Positions 24,352 to 37,100 of a stretch of 64,000 bases of DNA are shown piece by piece. Where the stretch lies: NCBI GenBank assembly GCA_028455995.1, contig JABELC010000017.1, positions 99,501 to 163,500 on the forward strand, written 5' to 3'. The notes beneath the pieces were generated by a model. It had not been told where the DNA came from and made no database searches. It saw only the letters and a list, made by a program, of their open reading frames with translations. Every line of letters starts with the position of its first letter. Positions within the stretch are counted from its first letter, which is position 1. The stretch comes from Scleromitrula shiraiana (Eukaryota > Ascomycota > Leotiomycetes > Helotiales > Sclerotiniaceae). A program made the translations under genes and the position numbers.

Positions 24352-25296
24352 ATGGTTATTCTCGGCGGGCTTGAGTTATTAGCAGCAGGCTATCTGTTAA
24401 ATAAACACATTAAAAACAAAGAAGAAAGACGACGTCTAGAAACCGAAGCATTAGATCTCGAAGAACAATCTTATCGAATTTATTCTCCCGATGATGCCGG
24501 ACCTGGTTCAAGAAGGAGAAGACATTCAAGTCCTTACGATCGCGAACGACATAGAGAGAAATCCCGAGAACGTAGACATAGAAGGAGAGAATCTTCGGAC
24601 AGGTCTAGAAGGAGGGAATCGTTGGATAGAGACAGGGAATGGAATAGAGATAGGAAATATACATACAGTGAACGAGATAGATCAAGAAGTCGTGAAAGGG
24701 ACGAAAAAAGAAGAAGTCGTGAGGATGTGAGATATTCGCATACGAATACCCCGCAATCGAAACGTCATGCCACTCCTTATGGGCCACCACAACCACAGCC
24801 ACGATCACAGTCGCAATCACGATCGAATTATACACCAACCAATGGCGCACCACAATCTTCATGGGTTCCTCCTCCACCCCCTCCTTTCCAAGCTCGTACA
24901 CTTACACATCCACAATACGCTCCCGCATCTCATCACCACCCTTCTTCACAACCACAACCTTCCTTCACCCATTTAAATGCAAACCCCAATCCAACTCCCA
25001 ACCCTAATCCCAATCCTCAACCTCAATCATCGCATTACATACATCCAGCATTCGAGAACGAACCTTATACCTATCCACCCGAAAAACTCCCCTCATCACT
25101 CCTCTCCCCACCACCCGAACCTCGTGGCCGTAGTCGAAGTTCTTCTGCTCCGGGCGAGATATACGAGAAACCGGCGAGCGCAAATACAAGTAGAGTTAGG
25201 ATTGTGGTACCGGGAGAAGAGGAATTAACAGTTCCTGGTGAGGAAAGAGATGCTCCTCCTGCTTACGAGGAGGTTGCGTTTGCTGGGAGATATTGA
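24352..25296 (+). CDS. RS- and proline-rich protein with PPxY motif
   Basis: Intronless, 314 residues. A short hydrophobic N-terminus (ILGGLELLAAGYLL, about 3-16) may be a membrane anchor or amphipathic helix. Next is a charged helix rich in Glu/Arg/Lys, then an Arg/Ser/Asp-rich segment (about 50-130, with repeated SRER and RSRS units) resembling RS domains. A Pro/Gln/His/Asn-rich low-complexity middle follows. The C-terminus carries DAPPAYEEV, a PPxY motif (PPAY) of the kind bound by WW domains of Rsp5/Nedd4-type ubiquitin ligases. Function is unknown. Such proteins can be ubiquitin-ligase adaptors or Rsp5 targets, but this is an inference from the motif. The start is the first ATG, preceded by a CT/A-rich leader. 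Confidence 0.75.
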   Translation: MVILGGLELLAAGYLLNKHIKNKEERRRLETEALDLEEQSYRIYSPDDAGPGSRRRRHSSPYDRERHREKSRERRHRRRESSDRSRRRESLDRDREWNRDRKYTYSERDRSRSRERDEKRRSREDVRYSHTNTPQSKRHATPYGPPQPQPRSQSQSRSNYTPTNGAPQSSWVPPPPPPFQARTLTHPQYAPASHHHPSSQPQPSFTHLNANPNPTPNPNPNPQPQSSHYIHPAFENEPYTYPPEKLPSSLLSPPPEPRGRSRSSSAPGEIYEKPASANTSRVRIVVPGEEELTVPGEERDAPPAYEEVAFAGRY

Positions 25297-25879
25297 GAGA
25301 GTTGATATGGTGTGGATGAGAGAGGGGGTAATGATATGATCGAGCCGAAAAATTCTTAATGTCTGTTAAAGTTCTACGCGATTCAATACTGGAATATGTG
25401 GTTGTATGTCAATTAATCGGACATTTAGACCTTTAATGGTGTAGTCATTTTCACACAGATGGGGATTCAAAGAGACCGGTAATGTCGATTTCATTTATAT
25501 CGTTCGCGATACCCTCACCATTAAATTTCACAGAAAGATGGTTTTCTCCAACTACATTCTATACACAAAGTTTGGATATGGATATTTGTGGAACCAGCAT
25601 TGAAAAACCTAGATAGATGCTGGTTCATCTCGTCTTTTATTTAGCTAGTTATCTCAATATAATATATGAATAAAGTTTGATATATATGATAAGAATACTC
25701 TTCTCGATCCTTCATAACCATTATTAAACGTTATCATCTCAACCATGCTGTCTGTTAATGTTGCATCTCATTCTGCTCCAAATGTCTAAGTTCCCACGTC
25801 ATTGTCACATCATACATACGTAACTAAACTCTTATCAACACCCCCTCTTCTTCTTCACTTGCTATGCAATAAAGAATGA

Positions 25880-25959
<80 letters not shown>

Positions 25960-25961
25960 AA

Positions 25962-26000
<39 letters not shown>

Positions 26001-26057
26001 GCAATGACCCAAACTCCACGCCATGCAAGCAAACAACCAAACCCAATCCAACCCAAC
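25297..26057. other. Convergent spacer with microsatellite
   Basis: 3' flanks of two convergent loci. Apart from the microsatellite listed separately nothing is recognised. Confidence 0.6.
25878..26000. repeat. Compound (GAAA)n-(TAAA)n microsatellite
   Basis: About 20 GAAA units run directly into about 10 TAAA units. Three overlapping minus-strand open frames of Leu/Ser/Phe and Leu/Phe/Ile/Tyr repeats arise only from this repeat. Confidence 0.97.
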
Positions 26058-27208
26058 TCATACCTTCACAACATCCAACCAATATTTCCCATCACTTAAT
26101 AACTCAACCGGCACCTTAGTAGCTCTATAAACCCAGCCCCCCTTTCCCCCATCATACCACACTGCATCCGGCGCTGACCACTGAACTGTATTTGCAGCTG
26201 CCGTAGCGGCTAGTTTTTGATGATAGAGATAGAGGAAGATAGCTACGGAGAGAAGAGCGATGAGGAGAATTGGGATAAGGATAACTAGGAGATATTGGAT
26301 TGGGATCCCATCTTTGAATATGGGAGGAGATTGAAGAAGTTATTGTGGAAGAGAAGAAGACGATGTGGGTTAGGGCTAGTGGCAGGCTAACGGTTATGAG
26401 CTGGGTTTGAGAGTTAGCTCAGTATCGCTATCTTTTCTTGGTGTTCGATTTCCCCATCGCATAAACTCGCCATGGAAGAACTTGAGATGGATTCCGACTG
26501 TGCTATGCCCGTCGATGTCGCCTTCGGACTTCGAACTGAACGCGGAGATGGTCATGCGCTGCTACTGGGTTTCTCTGTAGAAATAACTACCATAGTAGTA
26601 GGATCCAAGATCGTGGTTTTCTCCGGTTGCGGCTGTGCTTCGCTCGTCGTTGCTATTTGAGTTGCGGCTGGTGGGATTTCGGTCGTGGTAGATACAGCAT
26701 TACTATTACCATTAACTTGAGCTTGAGAAGTAGCTTGAGGTTGCGGTTGATTAGCATTCGGATGCCCGAATGAAAATGGTGATCCGCTGAATGAGAGATC
26801 GTTTGTATCGACTTTGTTGGGAACTTCAAGAAGATGGACTAGGTAGGTCCCATCGGGGATACTGGTTGGTGGAGTCCATGTGAAAGAACCGCCATTTGTG
26901 TTTGCTGTGGTGTGCGTTAGTGGTGGAAGAGATTAATGATGGCCAGGGAGGAATTATATACTGACTATAATCGCTTGAACTCCATATTCGGTACCACTGC
27001 TTGAACAGGATATTAAGGTTAAGTTTTTTGTTCCCGTATCACTGGTTCCGGACCATGCTATCGTGAAGGCTGTATCGCGTACAAGATCCCAGTTTTAGGT
27101 TGTGAAATTGCAGAAGATGGGAGGGCAGTGAAATAGTAGAAAGCGGAGAAGAAGGAGAAGGTTGTTCAGTGGAGATTTGGTCACTGAGTACAGGGGGGAT
27201 ACTTTCAT
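26058..27208 (-). pseudogene. Decayed cell-wall/membrane protein gene (Kre9/KNH-like domain plus TM helix)
   Basis: Minus-strand pieces add up to one secretory protein. First is an ATG at 27208 with a hydrophobic leader. Then NWDLVRDTAFTIAWSG...TGTKNLTLISCSSS, and after an intron near 26920-26980, GGSFTWTPPTSIPDGTYLVHLLEVP. This pattern (WxG...GSFTWTPP...Y.V.L) resembles the Ig-like Kre9/KNH domain of fungal Ser/Thr-rich wall proteins. A Ser/Thr/Pro-rich stalk follows, then a TM helix (LLVILIPILLIALLSVAIFLYLY) and a short tail ending KYWLDVVKV at 26058. In-frame stops are at 27095-27097 and 26552-26554, and the stalk and TM segment are in different frames. A mis-modelled live gene is possible but less likely. 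Confidence 0.55.
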
Positions 27209-28825
27209 CTTTGGGTGGTGGTGGTGGTGGTTGTGATAAGTTGCAGCGGAATGACGATGATGAGGTTGGATAATATGGATAGATGAGTGGATTAAAAGAG
27301 TAACAAAAATCAGAAAGAGGGGAGGGAAGGGGAAGAAAAGAAAGAAGTCTAGGGGAATGCTAGACTTATCAACTATACTTAGTTATCTTAGTATATACAA
27401 TTAGATGCCCGCCCCCAAGATTCAATTAAAGTAATTATCTTTAAGCAGAGGAATGTCACAGGTTTCATAATTATTATTCAGGATCAATATGCAGCTGTTC
27501 ATGATATTTATCCATCTCTACTGAATCGTGCAGCGCAGCAAACCTCACAAACTATCATCTTCAGCATTGCAAGTTGCAGCGATACATATTCGGAATGACA
27601 TATCCGTCAGTTTGAAACAGCCTCAAGTCTTATCACAAGCATTGAATATAAATATTCATCTGATGAGACTCGGATCTTCCCGTCATCCGAAAGAAAAGTA
27701 TCATATATATGTCTGTCACAAATATAGAGACTCTAGCATCATGCAGGAGTCGATCGACTTTTGTGTGACATAATCTAATCTAATCCAACAGCCACGATAC
27801 AGCTGATTGGACGTATTGACTGTATAAGAATGAGATCCCGTAGCTGTCGGTACATTTCCCCTTGCTTATCGTTTGTGAGGTTGAAATCAGCAGACCCTCG
27901 TGTTCAGTCGATGCGATTGATTTGAAGTTATATTTCTTCCGGACATGGGTCCTAATCATGATACTATAGTACCTATTGAATCCAAGAATCCTGATTCGAT
28001 GTAACTATTTCAGTTTTATAAGCGAGGGATCGCATATATGGCTGACTGATGACATTTATTATACTACAACACAAAGTGTACCTAGGTACGATTTGCTGAT
28101 ACGCGTTGATGATACTGTATGATATCTCTGCTCATAAGAGGGATCTGTCCGATTTAGAACGGGATCAATACCTTTTTTTCAGTTGGATCGTGAAAAATGA
28201 TAGTTATTGGTGCTGCTGATGGAAATAGAATAGATCGCGTTGTCATTATATCTATATATGTACTTGTTTAATAGATGTGGAAATTTTGATACGAGTTGAG
28301 TAATAAAGGATGGTAAGTATTTGCCTATGTACATACCCAGGTAGACATTGATTGTCGGGTATATTCAAGCTTCCGAAGCAATGTTTTGCAATTTTCAGAG
28401 GAGGAAGAGGCTGTACTGAGTGACATGATCAGATATCTCTAGCGGTTACAGACAATGGGATATACGAAGCCCGAGTGTGGTAAATCTTAGTTCGGTTGTT
28501 CCTGTTCCAATGTGCTGTGAATTATAGACGGTACATGTGAGCTGACTTGACCCATAAGCTCGAGATCGGAAAGGTATTGACCCGATAATACAACTTTGTC
28601 CCAATGGAGGCGTGCGGTGAATAAGAATTGCCGGACCTGGAAGAGAACAGTACTGAAATTGATACTTTCGAAATACATCTTTATATACATTGAAGGATTA
28701 ATGGAAAAGAAAAACAACGCAAGCCAATAACATATAGAAGACGGATCGGTTATTTTCCCCTCAAATAAGATCTGCATACTCCATATCATAAGAAGCCTTC
28801 TCCTAACTCCAATCTATATCACTCA
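27209..28825. other. Intergenic, no supported gene
   Basis: Short open frames only, none longer than 100 codons, with no recognisable domain. It is the 3' flank of the GH12-like gene and the upstream region of the decayed locus. Confidence 0.5.
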
Positions 28826-29817
28826 TCATTGAAATTCAAACATAACCACAGCCCAAAAAACAACCATCACTAAACCTCCAATTGATGGGGTTTTTGACGA
28901 TTTTTCTCCAGAACCAGTGGCCATTACTGGGGTTCCTGTCACAATATTCATACCAATACTATGAACATCGAAAGTAACATTCTCGTTCGCAGTATGTCTT
29001 GCATCGTTTCCCCATTGAACTGCCCCGACATAAATATCGCTGGAAATGTATATTTGTCTCCATAAATAATTAAGAAGTGGACTTACGTCCAATGCGGTAA
29101 TGGTAGTGAGATTTTGATTTGGCCACCAAGAATATACGGTTTGATTTCGTTCATTCTCTCCTGCACATAATTTGAAATCAATATTCCCTAAAGTAACGGT
29201 CGGGGCGTTGGTTGATGCTGTGTTCCAACCAAGTGGATATATTCCACCATAGCTAGCTTGCCATACCATAACAATATGACTTGCTTCTGTTGTACTCCCA
29301 GCTGCGTCTGGGTTACGATCTAGATAAATATTTGAATAAACTGCTGTAATAAGATCGGTCAAATTTGTGACACTGTTTGCCGCTATACCAGACACTGGAT
29401 TTCCCGGATACAAAGCCCATTGATTGGAGACAGATAATTGTGAGATATTATCAACTTTGAGGGGTAATACAGATGGAAGATTAAGGTTGATATTCGGAAA
29501 CGAATGCATGATTGACTCATTCGAACCTTGCCCGTTCCAATTCCATGTTACGGAGAAAGTGGTATCATTTTGTGAATCTTCCTGATCGAGCTCAAGCTAA
29601 TTATTGTCTTTAGTATACTTTGCATGCAGTATGAAGATGAGATTGAACTTACATTCATACATTGAACTCCACTATTATCCGTAGCTACGACATTCGTAAA
29701 GTATGTGTATCGTCCTGAGTTTGTAGTGGCTTTTGCGTCTGCATTACATACTTCTGTTGATGCTGATGTTGATGTTGAGATGAAGAGAGTGAAGAAGAAG
29801 ATGAAAACGAGAAGCAT
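28826..29817 (-). CDS. GH12-like secreted, probably GPI-anchored protein
   Basis: Two exons (29653-29817 and 28826-29596), with a 56-bp intron at 29597-29652, phase 0, giving 311 residues. It has a signal peptide (MLLVFIFFFTLFISTSTSAS). The central region follows the GH12 beta-jelly-roll order: a TWNW strand, SNQWALYPG, IYLDRN, then VMVWQASYGGIYPLGW, NQTVYSWWP and VGAVQWGNDARH. A hydrophobic C-terminus (VMVVFWAVVMFEF) after a Ser/Gly spacer suggests GPI anchoring. GH12 enzymes cleave beta-1,4-glucan or xyloglucan. Here the expected nucleophile Glu in the (E)xMxW motif reads I, and the expected acid/base Glu near the C-terminus reads D (WGND), so hydrolysis may be lost. It could serve as a wall-binding protein. 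The family call is by eye. Confidence 0.7.
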
Positions 29818-32531
29818 CTATAAAACACGAACGAAAAGATGTTTAGCGCTAAGTAAGAACTCATAATGAGAAGATATGGTTACAATGCAATAAATGGAGA
29901 CTTACACAATGCTTGTGAGAATTGCAGTGATAAATTTGGAAAGTCATCAGAACATTAAAGAATGAAATTCGAGGAAGTGTTTTGAGGGAAATACTTGCAA
30001 CTCGCTAGTAGCCAGGATGTATGAAACAATCAATTGAATGAAAGATTGAAGTGAATTGAAAATTGAAATCTGAGAGAAACGAGTATCGTACAAACAATAC
30101 TTCACGCTGGAAAATTTTGGGCCAGAACAAACAGACAATAAACAAGAATGCAATCAAACAGACAATAAGTAAGTAGCAAAACCAAAAAAACTACCTTGGA
30201 AATCAAAATGGGAATTGTAAACCTTTTGTTGGAATTTTATGTTGGTCCAAAAGCGCCTTGAGCATCGGAAACCTGCTGCGCCTTCAATTTGATTCGAATT
30301 TCTGGCATCGTCCACAATTGAGGCCTCATAGTTGATCACCAACATAAAATTTGTTGTAAGATTGTCTATCATATCTCTGGGAGATAATGGAGGCTGTACA
30401 GAAAACCCCCATAAGTGAGGCTATTCCCATTGGCGCTCCGATAAAAGTAAGTCTTAGGGAGGTCATTTTGAGGTCTCAATGCCGGATATGTAATAGGTAA
30501 TATAATACTGGCGCTAAGGCGGCAAAGAAAGTTGTGTTGGTTCGTTGCTATGCAAACGACATGCTGTGATTCGTCATTGACTTGTAGTTGAATATTATTG
30601 CGTAGGATCTTTGTTGGCACTCTTGTAACTAAGCGCTTTCCTTTATCCTAGAATGGCGGGCCGTTGATTCTTTCTAAATTTAGCGCTTGTCCTGACCTCC
30701 CGAAATTGAGGCATGACTATGGAGAATCGAGCTAATTCATTTTCCGATGTCTATTCAAAAAGTAAACATTCAAATACATGTTGTATAAATTCATATTGTA
30801 TACGATATATACTTTTAAAACAATACAATTATGAATTTCTATTTAAAAAATATATATTTGAATCAGAATATCGAATGATTATCTGACAACTGAAAGGACA
30901 TTCAAAATCTTAACATCCCTAATGAAAAGCGCTTGAAGAATTCGATGTGATGAATAGAGTATATTCCATGGATGACCTACAAAGATATAAAGACTGGCAA
31001 GGAGAAAAGTTTACAAAACTTTTATACCCATATCATCTAATCCACATTCTTCAGAGTTAGGTAATGTTTTCCATGGGCTAAGAGCCAATTAAAATGATTC
31101 GGATATCTATTTTATCCCCGATATCATGAGTCGTCGGTTAGGTCGGACAAACCTTTCACCATATCATCTAAAACATTCATTGCATGGAATCTCATTCCAT
31201 GATCCTCCACAAACACGAGAAAGTGTTGTCAATCTATATAACAAAGGTCACGAATAGTGTATTGCTCTGCAGAACCTCAAGAATCATACCCTCTCTACAT
31301 ATTTCTCGTATCATAAAATTCATAACATGGTCTCCATCAACATTTTCAATCCAACTTTTTCCTCTGGGAGCTCCTTTGGAAGCCCCACTTTGTATTCTAT
31401 ACTTTTCACCCACGATGTCCACGCGTCGCCACTTTTTCGGTCTTCTCAGAAGAGCTCAGAAGAGTTCCTCTACTATCAATTCCAGGGTATAAACGGGAAG
31501 GTTCGTCTATTCTTCTGATACAAACGATTCTGTTCGTTCATATTTTTGTCACGTCTTCATACACTGCGTCAATGTGTGCAGATATACGAATCAAGATTGC
31601 GTTTCAGGGGTATCGCTGAATTTTGAATTCACTTTTCATTCTTATCAAGTTATCAGGGAACATGTATTTATCATCAGAAACTTCCGTCTATACCTCCCAT
31701 GGAGATTTCCCGGAAGAAGGAGCATAAAATGAATTGTCCGAGGTGATTTGGGCCTGTGCCCCGGAATTATATCCTTACAATTTCCACATCGGTCCATTTG
31801 TTATCCATGATTACAAGTTGTGGGACACCCCGGGCATCGAGATTTCATAAATGTTCTATAAACGAACTTTTCAAGCAGCTTCCCTGAGCGTTAGGAACCA
31901 GTTACATGTGTAGTCTATTATGGTATTGACAAATTTGCACTGCTGGACAGGGCCTTCATTCTTCTTGGTTGTTGTGTTTTCTTAAATGATATACAAAGCA
32001 AAGGGTTATCTTTAATCTCTATCAACTACTGTAGGTTGAAAATATTGCTTGCTGCGTTCTGAAAAAGTGGTTCGATGTGTTTAATGCTAATTACAACACT
32101 TCAAACCCCGATGGATGTGCTAGAGGATCCTCTTCTTTATCTAATGTCTTCTTTCAATCATTCGTTAAATCTGCTAGGAATTCTAAGAACTGAATGATCG
32201 TCTCGTTGCCTGTAAAATCCAACTCTACCATACTCCATTCAGGAGACTACCTTGTCAATAAGAATAAGAATAAGTTGGAATGGACAGCCTCCACTCCTTT
32301 ATCGCTTACTATTTTTTTTCTCGTGGATCTCATGGATGTGATAGACAGTCTCTCTTAAGTAGATACGAAAAGAACCTACGAATTCTTTTCTTCAGGTCTC
32401 TCGTTTTTCCTCGTCTTCCTTTTTGTTAGCTTTTCAACCAGTCAACAATATTGACTGTATACTACCATTGTTTCAATTTCTTTTTTATATTTTCCCCGTC
32501 TTCATTCCACATTTATCGAATATATTTCAAT
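29818..32531. other. Long intergenic region, no supported gene
   Basis: Contains the GH12-like gene promoter near 29818-30150 and several unsupported frames of 60-102 codons. Nothing forms an exon chain. AT-rich around 30760-30860. The upstream end of the next fragment lies near 32450. Confidence 0.5.
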
Positions 32532-33005
32532 ATGATACAGTTTCCTGAGCGAGCAAGGCAGAGTGGAAATGAAGATCTTGGTGATTTCGAAGCCATCCCT
32601 CAGCCACCTTCTCCCACGGCCTTTAGGAACCACTCAAATAACTCTATTTCATCTATCGATTTTAACGATAGTAGACATACCTAAGGAGCTTCTTCGACCT
32701 TTTTAATTAATAATTATAGTGCTACAACACTTGTCTCTGGAGCTGCAACACCTGGTTCATCGACCCCGAATCCAGGTCCTCATCCATTTCATCAAGTTTC
32801 ATACTCTGATACTTCATCTTTTTATGATGGAGAAACAACTGGAAATACAACTCCGACTTTCATGATGGGAGATGAAATCAGTAATAATGACTTGAAAAAA
32901 GAAGATCCTGCAAGTCTTCGAAAAGTTCGATAATTTAATACATTTCACAAACGATATGATCCTACAACATTTGTTATCGAAAGATTAGATAAACTAGGGA
33001 TCTAA
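32532..33005 (+). pseudogene. N-terminal gene fragment with two internal stops
   Basis: From the ATG at 32532 one frame reads MIQFPERARQSGNEDLGDF... for 50 codons to a TAA, just after SRHT. It then continues in the same frame with GASSTF...SGAATPGSSTPNPGPHPFH and TTPTFMMGDEISNNDLKK to a second TAA after SLRKVR. A further piece FNTFHKRYDPTTFVIERLDKLGI ends at TAA 33003-33005. Beyond that the sequence is AT-rich and non-coding. The Ser/Thr/Pro-rich disordered segment followed by a KKEDPASLRKVR...YDPTTFVIERLDKLG junction looks like the cytosolic N-terminus of a larger, now missing protein, perhaps a transporter or membrane enzyme. I do not recognise the family. Confidence 0.6.
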
Positions 33006-34133
33006 AATTGATATGATACCAGATCATATCAAATAACCAGTGATATAATATCACATAATAGATATTTCAAGTTATTAATAAAACTTGAATATAATTATAT
33101 TTGAAATATATATAAAGATATAAATTTATTGATATAAGAATAATACATCTATAACTCCTTTCATATGATAGTGCACTTTCATATAACAGTCATACAACGG
33201 TCATATCACAACTCTAAGACAAACACGATGATGTACTAGTAGCATTTTTACCTCCTTGAAAACGAAATATGTATCGACTTTCACCACTTTTCACGTTCTT
33301 GGCTTGCGGCTCTTATTTTCTCTATTATTCACTCCGTATTCATCACAGTTCAAGCTCAAGAAGCATACAGCAAAGTTTATATCACGGCTTGGCTTTTCAT
33401 CGCAGCTGAAGGATGTTTTGCATATAAGTTTATATTCCCTCCCCGCGCTATATTGATGTGCGATTGCTGCACAAGAATTCCTCCCACTTATGGTGTTGTG
33501 AATCAATATTAACAACTTGCGAAGAAACCCCAACTTACGTGAAATAGGTCCCGCTCTTCTCCACCAAATGTATCAAATGTTATCAATTCGTGGTCGTTCT
33601 CGTCCAAAGCTTCGAATATATACGAGATGGCGTTTTAAGAGGGGTTGTATCTCAATATATACTGTATAGACATAAAACATAGAATATAGATAATAATGCT
33701 ATTCAAAACATTCATCAGAGATATATTGAGATCATTGCTGGTGATTGGTACTATACTCGTTTCATATGTATGACCCAGGTCAGCATTCCTGAGCAATAAA
33801 AATAATTGTTTAACTTTTGATGATTGTATCATGAAATTGCCAATACGCTGACATCTATCTACTCAAAATCAAGCTTCCATGTACCTCAACGATGTAACTA
33901 ACATCATCCAAAACCGAGGGGTATTTTTATAGAGTCAAACAACATCAACCTATGCACTCATCATCGAATCACTTCTTTTTTCCATCACGCCCAGCTAGTC
34001 TAATCCAGAAATTAGTCATATACCCTCTTGATAGAAGTTTTCCAAAAATCTCACCCCCTCAATCAATGGTTCTCTAGTTATGTCCGTTAAGCTCCCAGTT
34101 GTCCTCAGACATCCCTTCGTTGATTCATATATC
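33006..34133. other. AT-rich spacer after truncated gene
   Basis: AT-rich from 33010 to 33250 with TGATATAA/TTTATCA-like short repeats, then ordinary intergenic sequence up to the end of the next minus-strand gene. No gene is supported. Confidence 0.5.
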
Positions 34134-37100
34134 TTATCTTCTTTTAACAAACCCCATCATTCTATACTTTGTTACTGGTTCCTCATCGGCAATCATTTCG
34201 AGTGGTCTTGAATCCCCCGGTAATTCATTTGGTAACTGTGGTACACTTGGCTCCGATTTTTGTAATACGGGAGTAGTGGATAAACTTCCATCAGACTATT
34301 TGGATTATTAGCTGTAAATCAATTTGATCATGTTGATCACAATAAGATTATACTCACAGAAGTTAGAGGAATCTTCCTAATCATACCCACAGTACTTTTC
34401 GAAGGATCTACCCACGCCATAACAATTGCTGCTTCCTCATCAGGTAGTGACATAAATGCCATTGCAAATGAATCCGACTTTATTGTAAATTCTCTGGATA
34501 CGGCAATCTTTCGTATATCCAACGGACTGGAATTTAAAGCTGAAATTAAATATAAATGTCCTTTTTCATTAACCATGGCAAGTTCTTTACCAGATGGTGA
34601 GAAACTGGCACATTGAATACGACTTCCTAATTTTCCTTGTCGACTTGATTCCGTTCGAATATCAGTTTTGTGTCCAGTTTTCGGATGAACAAGTACAGGT
34701 ACACCGGATTGTGTCCAAGTAGTGATACAGATCAAAACTTCTTCGATACCAGTTTTCGAACGAAAGATTGCTGACGATAAACCTCGATCTTCAGATTCAT
34801 GCAACGGGACATGATATCTACAAGAGACTAATTCCTGCGAAGATTGATTTGGTGTCATCCAAAAATAAATTTGTATTGCTCCACTTTTAGCACTTCTCGT
34901 GCTGGCTAAGAGATGCATCCCATCATCGGAATAGGATAAAGTATCGACATCCGGACAATCTTCACATTCTTGATGAATGCGACTGTGAAGGCGATCCTCC
35001 CTTGGTTCCGCCGATCCAGTAGTTTTGAAGAAGTAAACGGTTGCATTATTGAAGCCTACGGCGACTGTGGTTTCATTCGGAGATATGGCTATACTACTGG
35101 CCCAAAGTGTTGGAGGTAAAGGATATTCAACAGCTGTTTGGGATGTCTGCAAATTTACAATGCGAAGCTATTCAGAGTTAGCAACCTTGAATGTTTCTTT
35201 GGATCACAGAAAACTACTTACAGTGAGTTTTGGATCTCGAGTACCAACAATATAAGCTAAATATGTTTTGGTAACAACAGCTTTGAAACAAGTACTATCG
35301 GTTGGAAATACTCGAGTCATAGCAGGAGGATTAGTTCCAACATCCCAAATCTGTATGAGGGATTGAGTCCAAAAGAGAGCATTCGTTGAATTTTGTGATA
35401 AAGATACATTAATTGCTTTTGCTGTTTTACTTTTTGATGAGGACTTTTTTGGTACTCGGACTAAAGTTTCCAAAGATATTTCATCAAGTCTTTGAGATTC
35501 TATTGTAGATGAAGTTAAGGAATTGGTATCAATTGATTGACCTGTCATAGATTCTTTTCTCGAGCCAGTGAAAGCGGACATCCATTTCGATCCACCTTTT
35601 ACTTTTTTTCTGTCACTATGATTAGATCCAGTGATAGTACGACCAGTGAAGTAAGCTCCAAGTTCGGCTGAACTTTGCTCTTGTGGTGAAAGCATACCTC
35701 CATGCCTTAAAGAGTCGGGGGATAATATTATCTCATCTGTATTACTAGAAGCCTTTCGTGAATCTGCTAGCTTTTGACCATCTCCGGGTCTTGTTCCCTC
35801 AAAAGAAGTTACTTCAGATGAGGATGGCTGAGTGCTGGGTGTATCTAGTCTTTGGCTAAAGCTAGCACCCGATGGAGATGCTTGAGAAGGTAGACTTTGA
35901 GGAACGGATCGAGATCGATCTTGTGCAGCCACACTCGTAAATGTATTCCTGTTATGAAATGGTGAAGATGGTTCCTCATAAGCACGTTTAATTATGCTAG
36001 AAGTTAAAGCATCGTACTTTGGTTGACAAGGTGCTCCTCCTTCAGACCTTGGAGGGGGGAGTTGAAAGTATGTAGGAGCATGTCGTTCCATATCAATCGC
36101 ATCAAGGTGAGATTCAAAAGGCTCAAGTAGATCCCATACTTGTCTTGCAAGTATTATTTCTCGCATCAAAGTGACTGATTCTCCACATTGAATGCATTTT
36201 GTTTTTGATGGTAATTTCACCTCACAAATATCTGGATTATCGAGCTGAACATATAAGTCATCATCAGCATGCTATTCCTTCGATATCAGTATCCTATCCA
36301 AAGTTTTGGAATGGTAACCTTTGAGTGAAGCAATAATAGACCATTCGAACGAAATAGACCTACCGGGAATTTTAGATTTTCCAAATATCTCATTTGAGAA
36401 GCTCCAGCAACATGACATTTGGAACAATTGACAGTATATATCCTTGGTCTTGTTGATTTAACATGACGAGTTGGATCATCTAATGTTAAAATCTTCTTTG
36501 TGATCTCTGATATTGTATGCATCATCTCCCTATCACTCACTCGATGCACAATTTGACGATCACTAAGTCTCAAACAAAGTGAATCTAATGCATCTAGTTC
36601 TCGATCATCAAATTGTATTTGCATAGATTGTCTCCTTAGATCCGGGGTATCAGATAGAATTATTCGATAATGATCAGTGAATGTACCAACTAAATCATCC
36701 CTAGAAAGCCTTGGTGGTATTCGCATATTCCCAATCGCCCGTAAGATAGCATTTCTTGTCCTTTCGGAAGCAGCTGGAAGATATGCATCTCGAGTTTCTT
36801 CATTTATTGTATATTGAATCGAAGCAGCGACGGTGAATTGTGTAAGATCTCGAAGAGTAAGGAATTGCCCAAGCCAATCTCCAGATCCATCCTGAGGTAC
36901 GAGAGTAGATATATATTTCGGTGAGAAACAATCATTCAATGGATACTATTAAAGTTTTGGAATGTAACATGTCAGTCTAAGTTCCTGTCTCAAGAATGCC
37001 ATCTTTCTTTCCTCCCCCCCCTCCCATGAAGGAAAGATTTTGATATCAATAAATTCAACATTCAACGTTCAACATAAAATCAAAATATATTATGAGATAA

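Noticed and set aside
25824..26082. Three overlapping Leu/Ser/Phe and Tyr/Ile/Leu-repeat frames
   Set aside because: They are produced by the GAAA/TAAA microsatellite in three frames.
31184..31518. Overlapping 60-102-codon frames on both strands
   Set aside because: No coherent protein and no splice-compatible neighbours.
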